Part shown: in pieces, positions 15,396 to 25,048 of the stretch
Layout of the letters: every line of letters begins with the position of its first letter
Position numbering within the stretch: position 1 is the stretch's first letter
NCBI GenBank assembly: GCA_003343625.1
Contig: QAKV01000033.1
Span: forward strand, 62,001-126,000
Direction: 5' to 3'
DNA: 64,000 nucleotides
DNA from: Clostridiales bacterium
GTDB lineage: Bacteria > Bacillota > Clostridia > Lachnospirales > Lachnospiraceae
The notes under the pieces: model-generated
What the model was told of the DNA's origin: nothing
Seen by the model: only the letters and a program-made list of their open reading frames with translations
The model's database searches: none
Position numbers and translations under genes: made by a program

Positions 15396-17882
15396 ATGTT
15401 AAAGAAGGCATCGATCAAATTCGATAAAGAGCTTTTCAAGAGAAGTGTTCTCAACAATGTTAAGACTCTTTACAGAAGGACATTGGAAGAAGCGACCCAG
15501 CAGCAGATCTTCCAGGCGGTGTCCTATGCGATCAAGGACGTGATCGTGGACAACTGGATGACGACGCAGAAAGAATATGAAAAACAGGATCCCAAGATGG
15601 TCTACTATATGTCCATGGAATTCCTGATGGGGCGCGCACTGGGCAATAACCTCATCAATCTGCAGGCTTATGATGAAGTGAAGGAAGCGCTGAACGAGCT
15701 GGGAGTGGATATCAACGTCGTGGAGGATCAGGAGCCCGATCCGGCTTTAGGCAACGGCGGTCTGGGCCGGCTGGCGGCATGTTTCCTGGATTCCCTGGCG
15801 ACGTTGGGGTATGCGGCTTACGGCTGCGGAATCCGTTATCGCTACGGCATGTTCAAGCAGGAAATCCGGGACGGTTATCAGGTGGAGGTGCCGGACAACT
15901 GGCTGGCGGACGGCTATCCTTTCGAGCTGCGCCGTCCGGAATACGCAAAAGAGGTCAAATTCGGCGGCTGGGTGAATGCTTATGTGGACGAAAACGGACG
16001 CACGGTATTCCGGCAGGAAGGATATCAGTCCGTCAAGGCCGTTCCGTACGATATGCCCATCGTCGGCTATGGCAACGGGATCGTCAACACCCTGCGCATC
16101 TGGGATGCGGAACCCGTGGAATGCTTCAATCTGGATTCTTTCGATAAGGGAAATTATCAGAAGGCCGTGGAGCAGGAAAACCTGGCCAGGAACATCGTGG
16201 AAGTGCTTTATCCCAACGATAATCATTATGCCGGCAAGGAGCTGCGCTTAAAGCAGCAGTATTTCTTCATCTCCGCCTCCGTACAGGCAGCGGTGGCCAA
16301 ATATATGAAGCGGCATACCGACATCCGCAAATTTTATGAGAAGGTGACCTTCCAGTTAAACGATACCCATCCTACCGTTGCCATCGCGGAGCTGATGCGC
16401 ATTCTGATGGACGATTATTATCTGACCTGGGAGGAAGCGTGGGAAGTGACCACCAAGACCTGCGCTTATACCAACCACACGATCATGGCGGAAGCGCTGG
16501 AAAAATGGCCCATCGAGCTGTTCTCCAGGCTGCTGCCCAGAATCTATCAGATCGTGGAGGAGATCAACCGGAGATTCCTTCAGCAGATTCAGCAGAAGTA
16601 TCCCAACAACCAGGAGAAGATCCGCAAGATGGCGATCATCTACGACGGACAGGTGAAGATGGCCCATCTGGCCATCGTGGCGGGCTATTCTGTCAACGGT
16701 GTGGCGCGGCTGCATACGGAGATCCTGAAGCACCAGGAACTGAAGGACTTCTACGAGATGATGCCGGAGAAGTTCAACAACAAGACCAACGGTATCACCC
16801 AGAGAAGATTTTTGCTGCACGGCAATCCGCTGCTGGCGGACTGGGTGACGGCTCATGTGGGGGACGACTGGATTACGGATCTGCCCAAGATCAGCCGTCT
16901 GAAGATCTATGCGGACGACGAGAAGTCCCAGCAGGAGTTCATGAACATCAAGTATCAGAACAAGGTGCGTCTCGCAAAATATATTCAGGAGCACAACGGC
17001 ATCGAGGTCAATCCGAGATCCATTTTCGATGTGCAGGTCAAGCGGCTGCATGAATATAAGCGCCAGCTGCTCAACATCCTCCATGTGATGTATCTGTACA
17101 ATGAACTCAAGGATCATCCGGAGATGGATTTCTACCCCAGGACGTTCATTTTCGGCGCGAAGGCGGCAGCGGGATACCGCAACGCGAAGCTGACCATCAA
17201 GCTGATCAATTCCGTGGCGGATGTGGTAAACAACGATCCGGCGGTCAACGGCAGGATCAAAGTGGTCTTCATCGAAAACTACAGGGTGTCCAACGCGGAG
17301 TGGATTTTCGCGGCGGCCGACGTGTCCGAGCAGATTTCTACCGCCAGCAAAGAGGCGTCCGGCACAGGCAACATGAAATTCATGTTAAACGGGGCGCTGA
17401 CTCTTGGAACCATGGACGGCGCGAACGTGGAGATCGTGGAAGAAGTGGGCAAGGAGAACGCGTTCATTTTCGGTCTGAGTTCCGATCAGGTCATCCAGTA
17501 TGAAAATTTCGGCGGCTACAATCCCATGGATATCTTCAACAACGATCAGGATATCCGCCGCGTGCTGATGCAGCTGATCAACGGAACCTATTCCCACAAC
17601 GATCCAGAACTGTTCCGGCCGCTGTACAATTCCCTGCTCAACACCCAGAGCACATCCAAAGCGGATATGTACTTCATCCTGGCGGACTTCAAGTCCTATG
17701 CGGAAGCGCAGAAACGGGTGGAAGCGGCATACAGGGACGAGAAGGGCTGGGCGAGAAGCGCTATCTTAAACGTGGCGTGCTCCGGCAAGTTCAGTTCGGA
17801 TCGCACGATTCAGGAATATGTGGACGAGATCTGGCATCTGGACAAGGTGGTCCTTCCCAAAAAGCAGGAGAAAACAAAATAG
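15396..17882 (+). CDS. glgP: Glycogen/maltodextrin phosphorylase
   Basis: The enzyme releases glucose 1-phosphate from the ends of glycogen or maltodextrin. It has 828 residues, the usual length. Conserved parts are YYMSMEFLMGRALGNN near 70, EPDPALGNGGLGRLAACFLDS near 115, and ASGTGNMKFMLNG, in which Lys661 should hold pyridoxal phosphate. CAAGGAGG precedes the ATG at 15396; the much longer frame to the left is leader and upstream gene. It has its own promoter and a hairpin after the stop. No other glycogen gene is in the window, so glycogen versus maltodextrin preference is open. Confidence 0.96.
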   Translation: MLKKASIKFDKELFKRSVLNNVKTLYRRTLEEATQQQIFQAVSYAIKDVIVDNWMTTQKEYEKQDPKMVYYMSMEFLMGRALGNNLINLQAYDEVKEALNELGVDINVVEDQEPDPALGNGGLGRLAACFLDSLATLGYAAYGCGIRYRYGMFKQEIRDGYQVEVPDNWLADGYPFELRRPEYAKEVKFGGWVNAYVDENGRTVFRQEGYQSVKAVPYDMPIVGYGNGIVNTLRIWDAEPVECFNLDSFDKGNYQKAVEQENLARNIVEVLYPNDNHYAGKELRLKQQYFFISASVQAAVAKYMKRHTDIRKFYEKVTFQLNDTHPTVAIAELMRILMDDYYLTWEEAWEVTTKTCAYTNHTIMAEALEKWPIELFSRLLPRIYQIVEEINRRFLQQIQQKYPNNQEKIRKMAIIYDGQVKMAHLAIVAGYSVNGVARLHTEILKHQELKDFYEMMPEKFNNKTNGITQRRFLLHGNPLLADWVTAHVGDDWITDLPKISRLKIYADDEKSQQEFMNIKYQNKVRLAKYIQEHNGIEVNPRSIFDVQVKRLHEYKRQLLNILHVMYLYNELKDHPEMDFYPRTFIFGAKAAAGYRNAKLTIKLINSVADVVNNDPAVNGRIKVVFIENYRVSNAEWIFAAADVSEQISTASKEASGTGNMKFMLNGALTLGTMDGANVEIVEEVGKENAFIFGLSSDQVIQYENFGGYNPMDIFNNDQDIRRVLMQLINGTYSHNDPELFRPLYNSLLNTQSTSKADMYFILADFKSYAEAQKRVEAAYRDEKGWARSAILNVACSGKFSSDRTIQEYVDEIWHLDKVVLPKKQEKTK

Positions 17883-17905
17883 ACAGATAGGAAAACGGAT
17901 CGGAG

Positions 17906-17939
17906 AAAGGCAGGCATTCCGGAAAAGGGGCCTGCCTTT
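17906..17939 (+). terminator. Hairpin terminator after glgP
   Basis: AAAGGCAGGC (17906-17915) pairs perfectly with GCCTGCCTTT (17930-17939). The T-run belongs to the stem and only CGG follows, so termination may be leaky into the kinase gene. Confidence 0.6.
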
Positions 17940-17954
17940 CGGATACGAAAGCGG

Positions 17955-17982
17955 CGGAGCAAAAGACGCTCCGACATGGAGG
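17955..17982 (+). repeat. Dispersed motif copy: hairpin leading into ATGGAGG
   Basis: CGGAGC (17955-17960) pairs with GCTCCG (17968-17973). The core AAAAGACGCTCCG lies at 17961-17973 and ACATGGAGG at 17974-17982 gives the ribosome binding site of the next gene. Nearly identical to 2267-2296. Confidence 0.6.
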
Positions 17983-17987
17983 TAACG

Positions 17988-19112
17988 ATGGAGTTGGGAA
18001 TTATGGAACAGGTAAAAAACATTGCGATGCACTTTTGCCTGGAAGGGGAGATTGAGGAAATCATCCCCTACGGGAACGGTCATATCAACGATACTTTCCG
18101 CATCGCCTGCCGTCTGGCGGACGGGAGCACGAAACGCTATATTTTGCAGAAAATGAACCGGAGCGTCTTTAAAAATCCGGAAGAGCTGATGGAAAATGTC
18201 ATGAACATCACCTCGTTTCTGCAAAGGAAAGTCCTGGAAGCGGGAGGGGATCCGGAGCGGGAGACCCTGGAAGTGATCCCCACGAAAGAGGGCAAGAATT
18301 ATTTGGAGGACGAGGGCGGGGAGTGCTGGAGGATCTATCTTTACATCGAAGACGTGACCTCTTTTGATGCGGTGGAGAAGCCGGAGGATTTCTACAACAG
18401 CGCGGTGGCCTTCGGGAATTTCCAGCGTCTGCTGGCGGATTATCCGGCGGCTACGCTGCACGAAACCATCCCGAATTTCCATAACACGGTAAGCCGTCTG
18501 GCGGATTTCAAAAAGGCGGTGGAAGAGGATGTGTGCGATCGCGCCAAAGACGTGCAGGAAGAGATCCGGTTCGTGCTGGAGAGGAGCGCGGACTGCAGCC
18601 TGATCTGCGATGCGCTGGACAAAGGGGAGATCCCGCTGCGGGTGACGCATAACGACACGAAGCTGAACAATATCCTCATCGATAACAAAACCGGAAAAGG
18701 CATCTGCGTGGTGGATCTGGATACCGTGATGCCGGGGAGCGCCCTGTACGATTACGGCGACGCCATTCGCTTCGGCGCCAGCACGGGAGCGGAGGATGAG
18801 AGGAATCTCGATCTGATTTCCTGCGACCTGCACCTGTATGAAATCTATACGAAAGGTTATCTGGAAGGTTGTCAGGGCAGCCTGACGGACGAGGAGATCA
18901 GGCTGATGCCCGTGGGAGCCAAGCTCATGACGCTGGAGTGCGGCATGCGGTTTCTCACGGATCATCTGCAAAACGATGTGTATTTCAAGATCCATCGGGA
19001 AAACCATAACCTGGATCGGGCCAGAACCCAGTTCAAGCTGGTGGCGGATATGGAATCCAAATGGGATGAGATGCAGCGTATCGCGGAAAAATATCTTTCC
19101 GGAAAGGCGTAA
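17988..19112 (+). CDS. N-acetylhexosamine 1-kinase-like (NahK/APH-fold) sugar kinase
   Basis: The 374-residue protein has the aminoglycoside-phosphotransferase fold. THNDTKLNNIL holds the catalytic Asp and metal-binding Asn, and VVDLDTVMPG holds the second metal Asp. Both closely resemble bifidobacterial NahK, which phosphorylates GlcNAc and GalNAc at C1 in the lacto-N-biose route. GGAGG lies five bases before the ATG at 17988; an in-frame ATG at 17976 is part of that site. The maturase gene follows after three bases, so they are co-transcribed. The usual partner, lacto-N-biose phosphorylase, is not in the window, so substrate is inferred from similarity alone. Confidence 0.82.
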   Translation: MELGIMEQVKNIAMHFCLEGEIEEIIPYGNGHINDTFRIACRLADGSTKRYILQKMNRSVFKNPEELMENVMNITSFLQRKVLEAGGDPERETLEVIPTKEGKNYLEDEGGECWRIYLYIEDVTSFDAVEKPEDFYNSAVAFGNFQRLLADYPAATLHETIPNFHNTVSRLADFKKAVEEDVCDRAKDVQEEIRFVLERSADCSLICDALDKGEIPLRVTHNDTKLNNILIDNKTGKGICVVDLDTVMPGSALYDYGDAIRFGASTGAEDERNLDLISCDLHLYEIYTKGYLEGCQGSLTDEEIRLMPVGAKLMTLECGMRFLTDHLQNDVYFKIHRENHNLDRARTQFKLVADMESKWDEMQRIAEKYLSGKA

Positions 19113-19115
19113 AAG

Positions 19116-20252
19116 ATGCCTCCGATTCATGTGATGATCAAACCCGCATCGGGCCTGTGCAATCTGCGCTGCCGCTATTGCTTCTATGCGGACGAGATGG
19201 AAAACCGGGAACAGGGGTCTTACGGGATCATGGATGTCAGGACGCTGGAAAACGTGATCCGCAGAACGCTTGCGTTTGCCGAAGGGGAGTGCACCATCGC
19301 TTTCCAGGGCGGGGAACCGACCCTGGCGGGGCTTCCCTTTTACGAGCGCTGCCTTGAGCTGGAGGAAAAATATAACGACAAAGGGATCGCCATCTCCCAC
19401 GCGCTGCAGACCAACGGGTATGTGCTGGACGAACGGTGGTGTGAATTTTTCGCCCGGAATCGCTTCCTGGTGGGGCTGTCCGTGGATGGGATCAAGGCAA
19501 CCCATGACTGTTACCGCAGGGACGCCAAAGGGCAGGATACGTATTTTCATACGCTGGAGGCGGCCCGGATGCTGGAGAGCGCCGGGGCGGAGTTCAACGT
19601 GCTGACCGTGGTGCACAGGAAGACCGCGCCCAGGATCCGAAAGATCTATGAGCAGTACCGGAAACTGGGATTTTCCTGGCAGCAGTACATCGCCTGTCTG
19701 GATCCTATCGGGGAAAAACAGGGCCAACAGGACTATTCCCTGACGCCGGAAGCTTACGGGCAGTTCCTCATCGACCTGTTCGAACTGTGGGAACTGGATT
19801 ACCGAAAGGGACAGCAGCCGTATATCCGCCAGTTCGAGAACTACATCGGGATTCTGATGGGGCAGGTTCCGGAATCCTGCGAACAGAGAGGGATATGCAG
19901 CTTTCAGAACATCGTGGAGGCGGACGGCAGCGTGTATCCCTGCGATTTCTACGTGCTGGATCCGTATCGGCTGGGGAATCTGAATGAGGACGATTTCGAG
20001 ACGATAAACGAGCGCCGAAAGCGGATCGGTTTCGTGGAGAGCTCCCTCAACCACGCGGAAGAATGCAAAAATTGCCGCTATTTCGCGCTTTGCAGGGGAG
20101 GCTGCCGCCGGCACAGGGAACAGCCCGGCACGGCGTTGGGAGAGAATTATTTCTGCCGGTCTTACCGGATGTTTTTCGACGCCTGCCTGCCCGGGATGCA
20201 GCGGATTGCGGCGGAGTGTATGCAGAGGCGGATGTCGGTTGCGCGGCGTTGA
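19116..20252 (+). CDS. Anaerobic sulfatase-maturating enzyme homologue (radical SAM/SPASM)
   Basis: These enzymes convert a Cys or Ser of sulfatases into formylglycine without oxygen. Residues C15, C19 and C22 form the radical-SAM CxxxCxxC motif (LCNLRCRYC). QGGEPTLAG is the GGE motif. The C-terminal SPASM Cys set runs from CSFQNIV through CKNCRYFALCRGGC. Length (378) and the opening MIKPASGLCNLRC match the anSME type. Coupled to the kinase by a three-base gap. No sulfatase gene is present here, so the target must be elsewhere or the enzyme modifies another peptide. Confidence 0.87.
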   Translation: MPPIHVMIKPASGLCNLRCRYCFYADEMENREQGSYGIMDVRTLENVIRRTLAFAEGECTIAFQGGEPTLAGLPFYERCLELEEKYNDKGIAISHALQTNGYVLDERWCEFFARNRFLVGLSVDGIKATHDCYRRDAKGQDTYFHTLEAARMLESAGAEFNVLTVVHRKTAPRIRKIYEQYRKLGFSWQQYIACLDPIGEKQGQQDYSLTPEAYGQFLIDLFELWELDYRKGQQPYIRQFENYIGILMGQVPESCEQRGICSFQNIVEADGSVYPCDFYVLDPYRLGNLNEDDFETINERRKRIGFVESSLNHAEECKNCRYFALCRGGCRRHREQPGTALGENYFCRSYRMFFDACLPGMQRIAAECMQRRMSVARR

Positions 20253-20267
20253 ATTTTCGGGTATACT
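20239..20267 (+). promoter_or_regulatory. Promoter of the aconitase-family gene
   Basis: TTGCGC (20239-20244) and TATACT (20262-20267) are 17 bases apart. The -35 box overlaps the last codons of the maturase gene. Confidence 0.65.
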
Positions 20268-20305
20268 TTTTAGTGAAAATACGCTGAAAGAAAAAGGAGG
20301 TTCCT

Positions 20306-22600
20306 ATGGTCACATTAGCAAAAGGCGGAGCCTGGCTGGTAAACGGTCAGCAGGTCGTTTTGGACGGCCCTGAGGCAGGGCGCGAGCTGACGGCGATGAC
20401 GGGACAGGCGCCGGCCCGGGAAGAAGCGAAAAAAAATACGATTGCATACGGCATTTTGGAAAACCATAATACGTCCGGCAACATGGAGCAGCTGAAAATC
20501 AGGTTCGACAAACTGACGAGCCACGATATCACTTTCGTCGGAATCATCCAGACCGCCCGCGCGTCGGGGCTGACCAGATTTCCGATTCCCTATGTGCTCA
20601 CCAACTGTCACAATTCTCTGTGCGCGGTGGGAGGCACCATCAATGAAGACGATCACATGTTTGGGCTGACCTGCGCCAAGAAGTACGGCGGCGTTTACGT
20701 GCCTCCTCATCAGGCGGTGATCCATCAGTTCGCCAGGGAGATGCTGGCGGGCGGCGGCCGGATGATTCTGGGTTCGGATTCCCATACCCGCTACGGCGCT
20801 CTGGGCACCATGGCCATGGGAGAGGGCGGCCCCGAGCTGGTGAAGCAGCTTTTGAACCAGACATACGATATTCCCATGCCCCAGGTGGTGTGCGTCTATC
20901 TGACCGGGAAGCCGGAAAAGGGCGTGGGCCCGCAGGATGTGGCCCTGGCCGTTATCGGGGCGGTGTTCGGTAACGGATATGTGAAAAACAAAGTCATGGA
21001 GTTCGTGGGCCCCGGGGTATCGAATCTGAGCGCGGACTTCCGCATCGGCATCGACGTGATGACCACGGAAACCACCTGCCTGTCCTCTATCTGGCAGACG
21101 GATGAAGAAATCGAGGAGTTTTACGAGATCCACGGGCGCAGGGAAGAGTATCGCAGGCTCGCGCCGGGAAATATAGCGTATTACGACGGATTCATCGAAG
21201 TGGATCTTTCGAAGGTCAAACCCATGATCGCCATGCCTTTCCATCCCAGCAATACCTACACCATCGAAGAGCTCAACGCGAACCTGACCGACATTCTGGC
21301 GGATGTGGAGAAGAGGGCGGCGGTGAGCCTGGACAATGCAGTGGAGTACAGCCTGAAGGACAAGGTCAGAGACGGGAAGTTCTATGTGGATCAGGGAATC
21401 ATCGCGGGCTGCGCGGGCGGCGGATTCGAGAATATCTGCGCTGCAGCGGACATCCTGAAAGGCAGCGATATCGGCAGCGATGCCTTCACATTGAGCGTTT
21501 ACCCGGCTTCCATGCCCGTTTATATGGAGCTGATCAAAAACGGTTGCGCGGCGACGATCCTGGAGACGGGCGCGGTGATGAAGACGGCGTTTTGCGGGCC
21601 GTGTTTCGGCGCGGGAGATACCCCCGCCAATAACGCCTTTTCGATCCGCCATTCCACGAGGAACTTCCCCAACCGGGAGGGATCGAAGCTTCAGAGCGGA
21701 CAGATCGCGTCCGTGGCTCTGATGGATGCCCGTTCCATCGCCGCGACCGCAGCCAATAAAGGACTGCTGACGCCCGCCACCGATTTCGACGGCCCTATCG
21801 GCAAGTACAAATACCATTTCGACGCGAAGATCTACCAGAACCGGGTGTTCGATTCCCACGGCGTCGCGGATCCCTCCGTGGAAATCCATTTCGGGCCCAA
21901 CATCAAGGACTGGCCTGCGATGTGCGAGCTGCCGGAAAACCTGGTGCTGCAGGTGGTTTCCGAGATCCACGATCCGGTGACCACCACGGACGAGCTGATC
22001 CCTTCCGGAGAGACCAGTTCTTACAGATCCAATCCGCTGGGCCTGGCTGAATTCACCCTTTCCAGGAAAGATCCCGCCTATGTGGGGCTGGCAAAGGACA
22101 TTCAGAAGGCGCAGAAGGCCGTGATGGAAGGCCGCTGTCCGCTGGAGGAAAAGCCGGAGTTAAAGGAAGTGATGGACGCCATCCGCATGCAGTTTCCCGA
22201 AACCGGGGAGGGCAACGTAGGCTTTGGCTCCACCATTTTCGCGGTGAAGCCCGGCGACGGATCCGCCCGCGAGCAGGCGGCCAGCTGCCAGAAGGTGCTG
22301 GGGGGTTGGGCGAATATCGCCAATGAATACGCCACCAAGCGCTATCGTTCCAACCTGATCAACTGGGGAATGCTGCCTTTTTTGATTCAGGAAGGAGAGC
22401 TCCCGTTTGAAAACCACGACTACCTTTTCTTCCCCGGTATCCGGAAAGCGGTGGAAGAAAAAGCGGCGGAAATCACGGGTTATACCGTGAAACCGGACGG
22501 GCTGAAAGAATTTACCGTGACCTTGGGGGATCTGACCGACGAAGAGCGGCAGATCATTCTGAAGGGTTGCCTGATCAACTATAACCGCGTGGACAGCTGA
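20306..22600 (+). CDS. Aconitase-family hydratase (YbhJ-like)
   Basis: The 764-residue protein belongs to the aconitase superfamily of 4Fe-4S hydro-lyases. GSDSHTRYG is the conserved substrate and cluster segment. Candidate cluster cysteines lie in [10 protein letters not shown] and [10 protein letters not shown], which replace the aconitase SCTN and GPC blocks. A C-terminal swivel-like domain follows. The family includes E. coli YbhJ, whose substrate is not known, so I give no reaction. AAAGGAGG precedes the ATG. It has its own promoter, and a small TGCCGGA hairpin follows at about 22619-22636. Confidence 0.85.
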   Translation: MVTLAKGGAWLVNGQQVVLDGPEAGRELTAMTGQAPAREEAKKNTIAYGILENHNTSGNMEQLKIRFDKLTSHDITFVGIIQTARASGLTRFPIPYVLTNCHNSLCAVGGTINEDDHMFGLTCAKKYGGVYVPPHQAVIHQFAREMLAGGGRMILGSDSHTRYGALGTMAMGEGGPELVKQLLNQTYDIPMPQVVCVYLTGKPEKGVGPQDVALAVIGAVFGNGYVKNKVMEFVGPGVSNLSADFRIGIDVMTTETTCLSSIWQTDEEIEEFYEIHGRREEYRRLAPGNIAYYDGFIEVDLSKVKPMIAMPFHPSNTYTIEELNANLTDILADVEKRAAVSLDNAVEYSLKDKVRDGKFYVDQGIIAGCAGGGFENICAAADILKGSDIGSDAFTLSVYPASMPVYMELIKNGCAATILETGAVMKTAFCGPCFGAGDTPANNAFSIRHSTRNFPNREGSKLQSGQIASVALMDARSIAATAANKGLLTPATDFDGPIGKYKYHFDAKIYQNRVFDSHGVADPSVEIHFGPNIKDWPAMCELPENLVLQVVSEIHDPVTTTDELIPSGETSSYRSNPLGLAEFTLSRKDPAYVGLAKDIQKAQKAVMEGRCPLEEKPELKEVMDAIRMQFPETGEGNVGFGSTIFAVKPGDGSAREQAASCQKVLGGWANIANEYATKRYRSNLINWGMLPFLIQEGELPFENHDYLFFPGIRKAVEEKAAEITGYTVKPDGLKEFTVTLGDLTDEERQIILKGCLINYNRVDS

Positions 22601-22718
22601 AATACAGCGGGAATATTTGCCGGATGCTTCCGGCATAATTCCGGCCGCCCCTTCATAAGCTAAGGATAGGACATGTGCGGACAGGACATGGAAAACGGTT
22701 GTGAAGGGGGAACGGACG

Positions 22719-23681
22719 GTGCGGGAGAAAAATCAGGAGAATAAGACGATTCGAACCGCGAGGAGGAAGAGAGCGCAGGACCTTCTCGCGGTTCTTTTCT
22801 TTTTGTTGCTGCTGCCCTATACGTGCAGCGTGATCGGGGGGATCGCGGTGGAAGGGGAAGGGGATGCGACCCAGACCATGGCGGGCGCGGCGAAAGGCCC
22901 CTATATTTATATGGAGGAAAAAAACGGGGTGTGGAAGGTGCCGGCCGACGAGTTTTTGACGGGGGCGCTGGCGGCCACCATCCCGGGGGAATATCGGACG
23001 GAAACGCTGAAAGCCCAGGCGGTGATCCTGCGGAGCATTTGCAGGGCGGAATCCGGAGAAAATGGCGGGCTGGAATATCTGACCCGGGAGGAACGGGAAA
23101 GCCTGTGGGGAGAGGACTTCGCGGAAAATGAGGAGCGGTTTTCTCAGGCGGTTTCGGATACGTCCGGAATTGTCCTGGCCTGGGAGGGGGAGGTGGTGAG
23201 CCCTCCCTTTTTTCGGCTGAGCGCAGGGAAAACCAGGAGCGGCGCGGAAATTTTCGGCCAGGAGCGGATTCCGTGGTGCCACAGCGTGGAATGTCCCCAT
23301 GATCTGGAGGCGGAGGAATTTTTGCAGGAAAAGCGGGTGGGGAGGGAAGAGTTTTTCCGGAAGCTGTCGGCGGAGGGGATCGATCTGCCAAAGTCCGGCG
23401 CGAAGATCGTGCTCACTAGGGACAGCGCAGGCTATGTGATGACCGTAAGCTGTGGGGAGGCGCGGATGGAGGGGGAGAAGTTCCGGGCGCTGTTCGGGCT
23501 GCCCTCCGCCTGCTTCACGCTGCAGGAGGAGGCGGGAGAAATTCTTTTGCAGACTAAGGGAGTGGGGCATGGGCTCGGATTCGACCAGTACAGCGCAGAT
23601 CTGCTGGCGGGGGAAGGGAGGGATTATATCGAGCTGCTGGACTGCTTTTTTGCCGGGTTAACTCTGGAAAAAATGGAATAA
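22719..23681 (+). CDS. spoIID: Stage II sporulation protein D (lytic transglycosylase)
   Basis: SpoIID cuts glycan strands during forespore engulfment. The 320-residue product has one membrane anchor (residues about 22-42). The SpoIID domain follows, with IPGEYRTETLKAQAVILRS; Glu91 corresponds to the known catalytic glutamate. It ends in the conserved KGVGHGLGFDQY. I chose the GTG at 22719 because GAAGGGGG lies eight bases before it; an in-frame GTG at 22701 has only a weak site. The next gene is a spoIIQ-like M23 protein, the same neighbour as in other spore formers. Expression is expected in the mother cell. Confidence 0.9.
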   Translation: MREKNQENKTIRTARRKRAQDLLAVLFFLLLLPYTCSVIGGIAVEGEGDATQTMAGAAKGPYIYMEEKNGVWKVPADEFLTGALAATIPGEYRTETLKAQAVILRSICRAESGENGGLEYLTREERESLWGEDFAENEERFSQAVSDTSGIVLAWEGEVVSPPFFRLSAGKTRSGAEIFGQERIPWCHSVECPHDLEAEEFLQEKRVGREEFFRKLSAEGIDLPKSGAKIVLTRDSAGYVMTVSCGEARMEGEKFRALFGLPSACFTLQEEAGEILLQTKGVGHGLGFDQYSADLLAGEGRDYIELLDCFFAGLTLEKME

Positions 23682-23780
23682 ACGAAAAAGGGACTGGAAA
23701 GACTATGCCTGAAGGACTTCAATCCACAGCTGCCGCCGTACGGGACAGCTGTTCAAATCGTAAAGGAAAGGATCAGCGAT

Positions 23781-24836
23781 ATGAGAAGAAGGAAATCAGG
23801 CGGAAACTGGCGCAGGGAGAAATGGATCATGACGGCATCCAGTATTCTGGTGCTCACGGCGATGACGGTTACGGGAGTTTATATTTACAACAGCAACCAG
23901 GGCGGTGAGCCGGAAAACAATGTGGTGGATTTTTCTGCTCTGGAAGAGGAGACGACCGAAGGCGAACAGGTCGCGCAGGCGGAGAACAGCTCCGCCCAAA
24001 ACCTGACCAGCGGGCAGGAAAACACCGGGGAACTGGATTACGATCCGTATTATGCGGAGGCGGATCGGAAACTGAACGAAGCCGGAGCCGCATCGGAGCA
24101 GGAGGAAGCGGCGCAGCAGGCTCAGGCGGGGGCCGAAGCGGGGGCGCTGCCCGATGCCGGGACGGCTCAGCAGGAGGAAATGTCCGTGGGATATGCGGAA
24201 ATCGACCGCAGCCCGCAGGATGACGCAGCAGAAGAGGCGCCGGAGGGAGAAAGCGGCGAGGGCGGCGAATCCGCGGGAGAGAGCGGCGCGGAGAGCGCGG
24301 ACGGCGGCGCCGGAACGGAAGACGGCCAGACAGCTTCCATTCAGGAAGCTTCCGCTCAGGAAGCGGATGGACAGGCTCTGGAAGCGGTGGCGGACGTGGC
24401 CGCAGAGGAGAGCAACCTGCACTTTTCTGAGGACAGCGTGCTGGAATGGCCGCTGGCCGGAAACGTGCTTTTGAATTACAGCATGGACAAAACCATCTAT
24501 TTTCCCACGCTGCAGCAATATAAATACAATCCATCCATCGTCATCGCGGCGACTCAGGGAACAAACGTAGCCTGTGCGGCGGATGGCGTCGTGAAATCCA
24601 TCTACGAGGATCCGCAGACGGGAACCACTCTGGTGATGAATCTGGGAAACGGATATGAGCTGACGTACGGGCAGCTGGAGGACATCCTGGTGGAAGAAGG
24701 GGATCTGGTGGAAGCGGGCGTATTCCTGGGAACTGTGGCCGCGCCCACAAAATATTACACGGCGGAGGGAACCAACGTCTATTTTAAGATGACGAAGGAC
24801 GGCGAGCCGGTGAACCCTCTGGATTACCTCGGATAA
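23781..24836 (+). CDS. SpoIIQ-like membrane M23 (LytM) protein lacking catalytic residues
   Basis: In spore formers SpoIIQ in the forespore membrane docks to SpoIIIAH. This 351-residue protein has a basic N-terminus, one membrane segment (about 17-36), a long Ala/Glu/Gly-rich acidic linker (about 45-205) and an M23-like domain (about 225-350). The metal ligands of active LytM enzymes are missing: NYSMDKTIYF stands where HxxxD is expected and NVYFKM where HxH is expected. It follows spoIID by 99 bp, which supports spoIIQ. The start at 23781 has AAAGGA nearby. Orthology to spoIIQ rests on position and architecture. Confidence 0.75.
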   Translation: MRRRKSGGNWRREKWIMTASSILVLTAMTVTGVYIYNSNQGGEPENNVVDFSALEEETTEGEQVAQAENSSAQNLTSGQENTGELDYDPYYAEADRKLNEAGAASEQEEAAQQAQAGAEAGALPDAGTAQQEEMSVGYAEIDRSPQDDAAEEAPEGESGEGGESAGESGAESADGGAGTEDGQTASIQEASAQEADGQALEAVADVAAEESNLHFSEDSVLEWPLAGNVLLNYSMDKTIYFPTLQQYKYNPSIVIAATQGTNVACAADGVVKSIYEDPQTGTTLVMNLGNGYELTYGQLEDILVEEGDLVEAGVFLGTVAAPTKYYTAEGTNVYFKMTKDGEPVNPLDYLG

Positions 24837-24981
24837 GCGGTCGATTTCGCTGCGCGGGGCAGGCGATGGCGGACGGTCTGCCCATGCGCGCCGGATGGGA
24901 TGCGCCGGATCGGAAAAGTCCGCCCCGTCCGGTCAGATTCTGCAGGGGCTTTCATCGGGTGGGAGAAAAGGAGAAAATTCC

Positions 24982-25010
24982 TTTACGCCGAAGCGTTTTG
25001 AGCGTATACT
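24982..25010 (+). promoter_or_regulatory. Promoter of ddl-murF
   Basis: TTTACG (24982-24987) and TATACT (25005-25010) are 17 bases apart, placing the start about 32 bases before ddl. Confidence 0.65.
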
Positions 25011-25048
25011 AATACAAAAATCCGTATGGATCAGCGAGGAGAACGATT

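Noticed and set aside
17766..20114. 782-codon open frame on the minus strand
   Set aside because: It lies opposite glgP, the kinase and the maturase, has no ribosome binding site and no recognisable family, and is typical of long antisense frames in GC-rich coding DNA.
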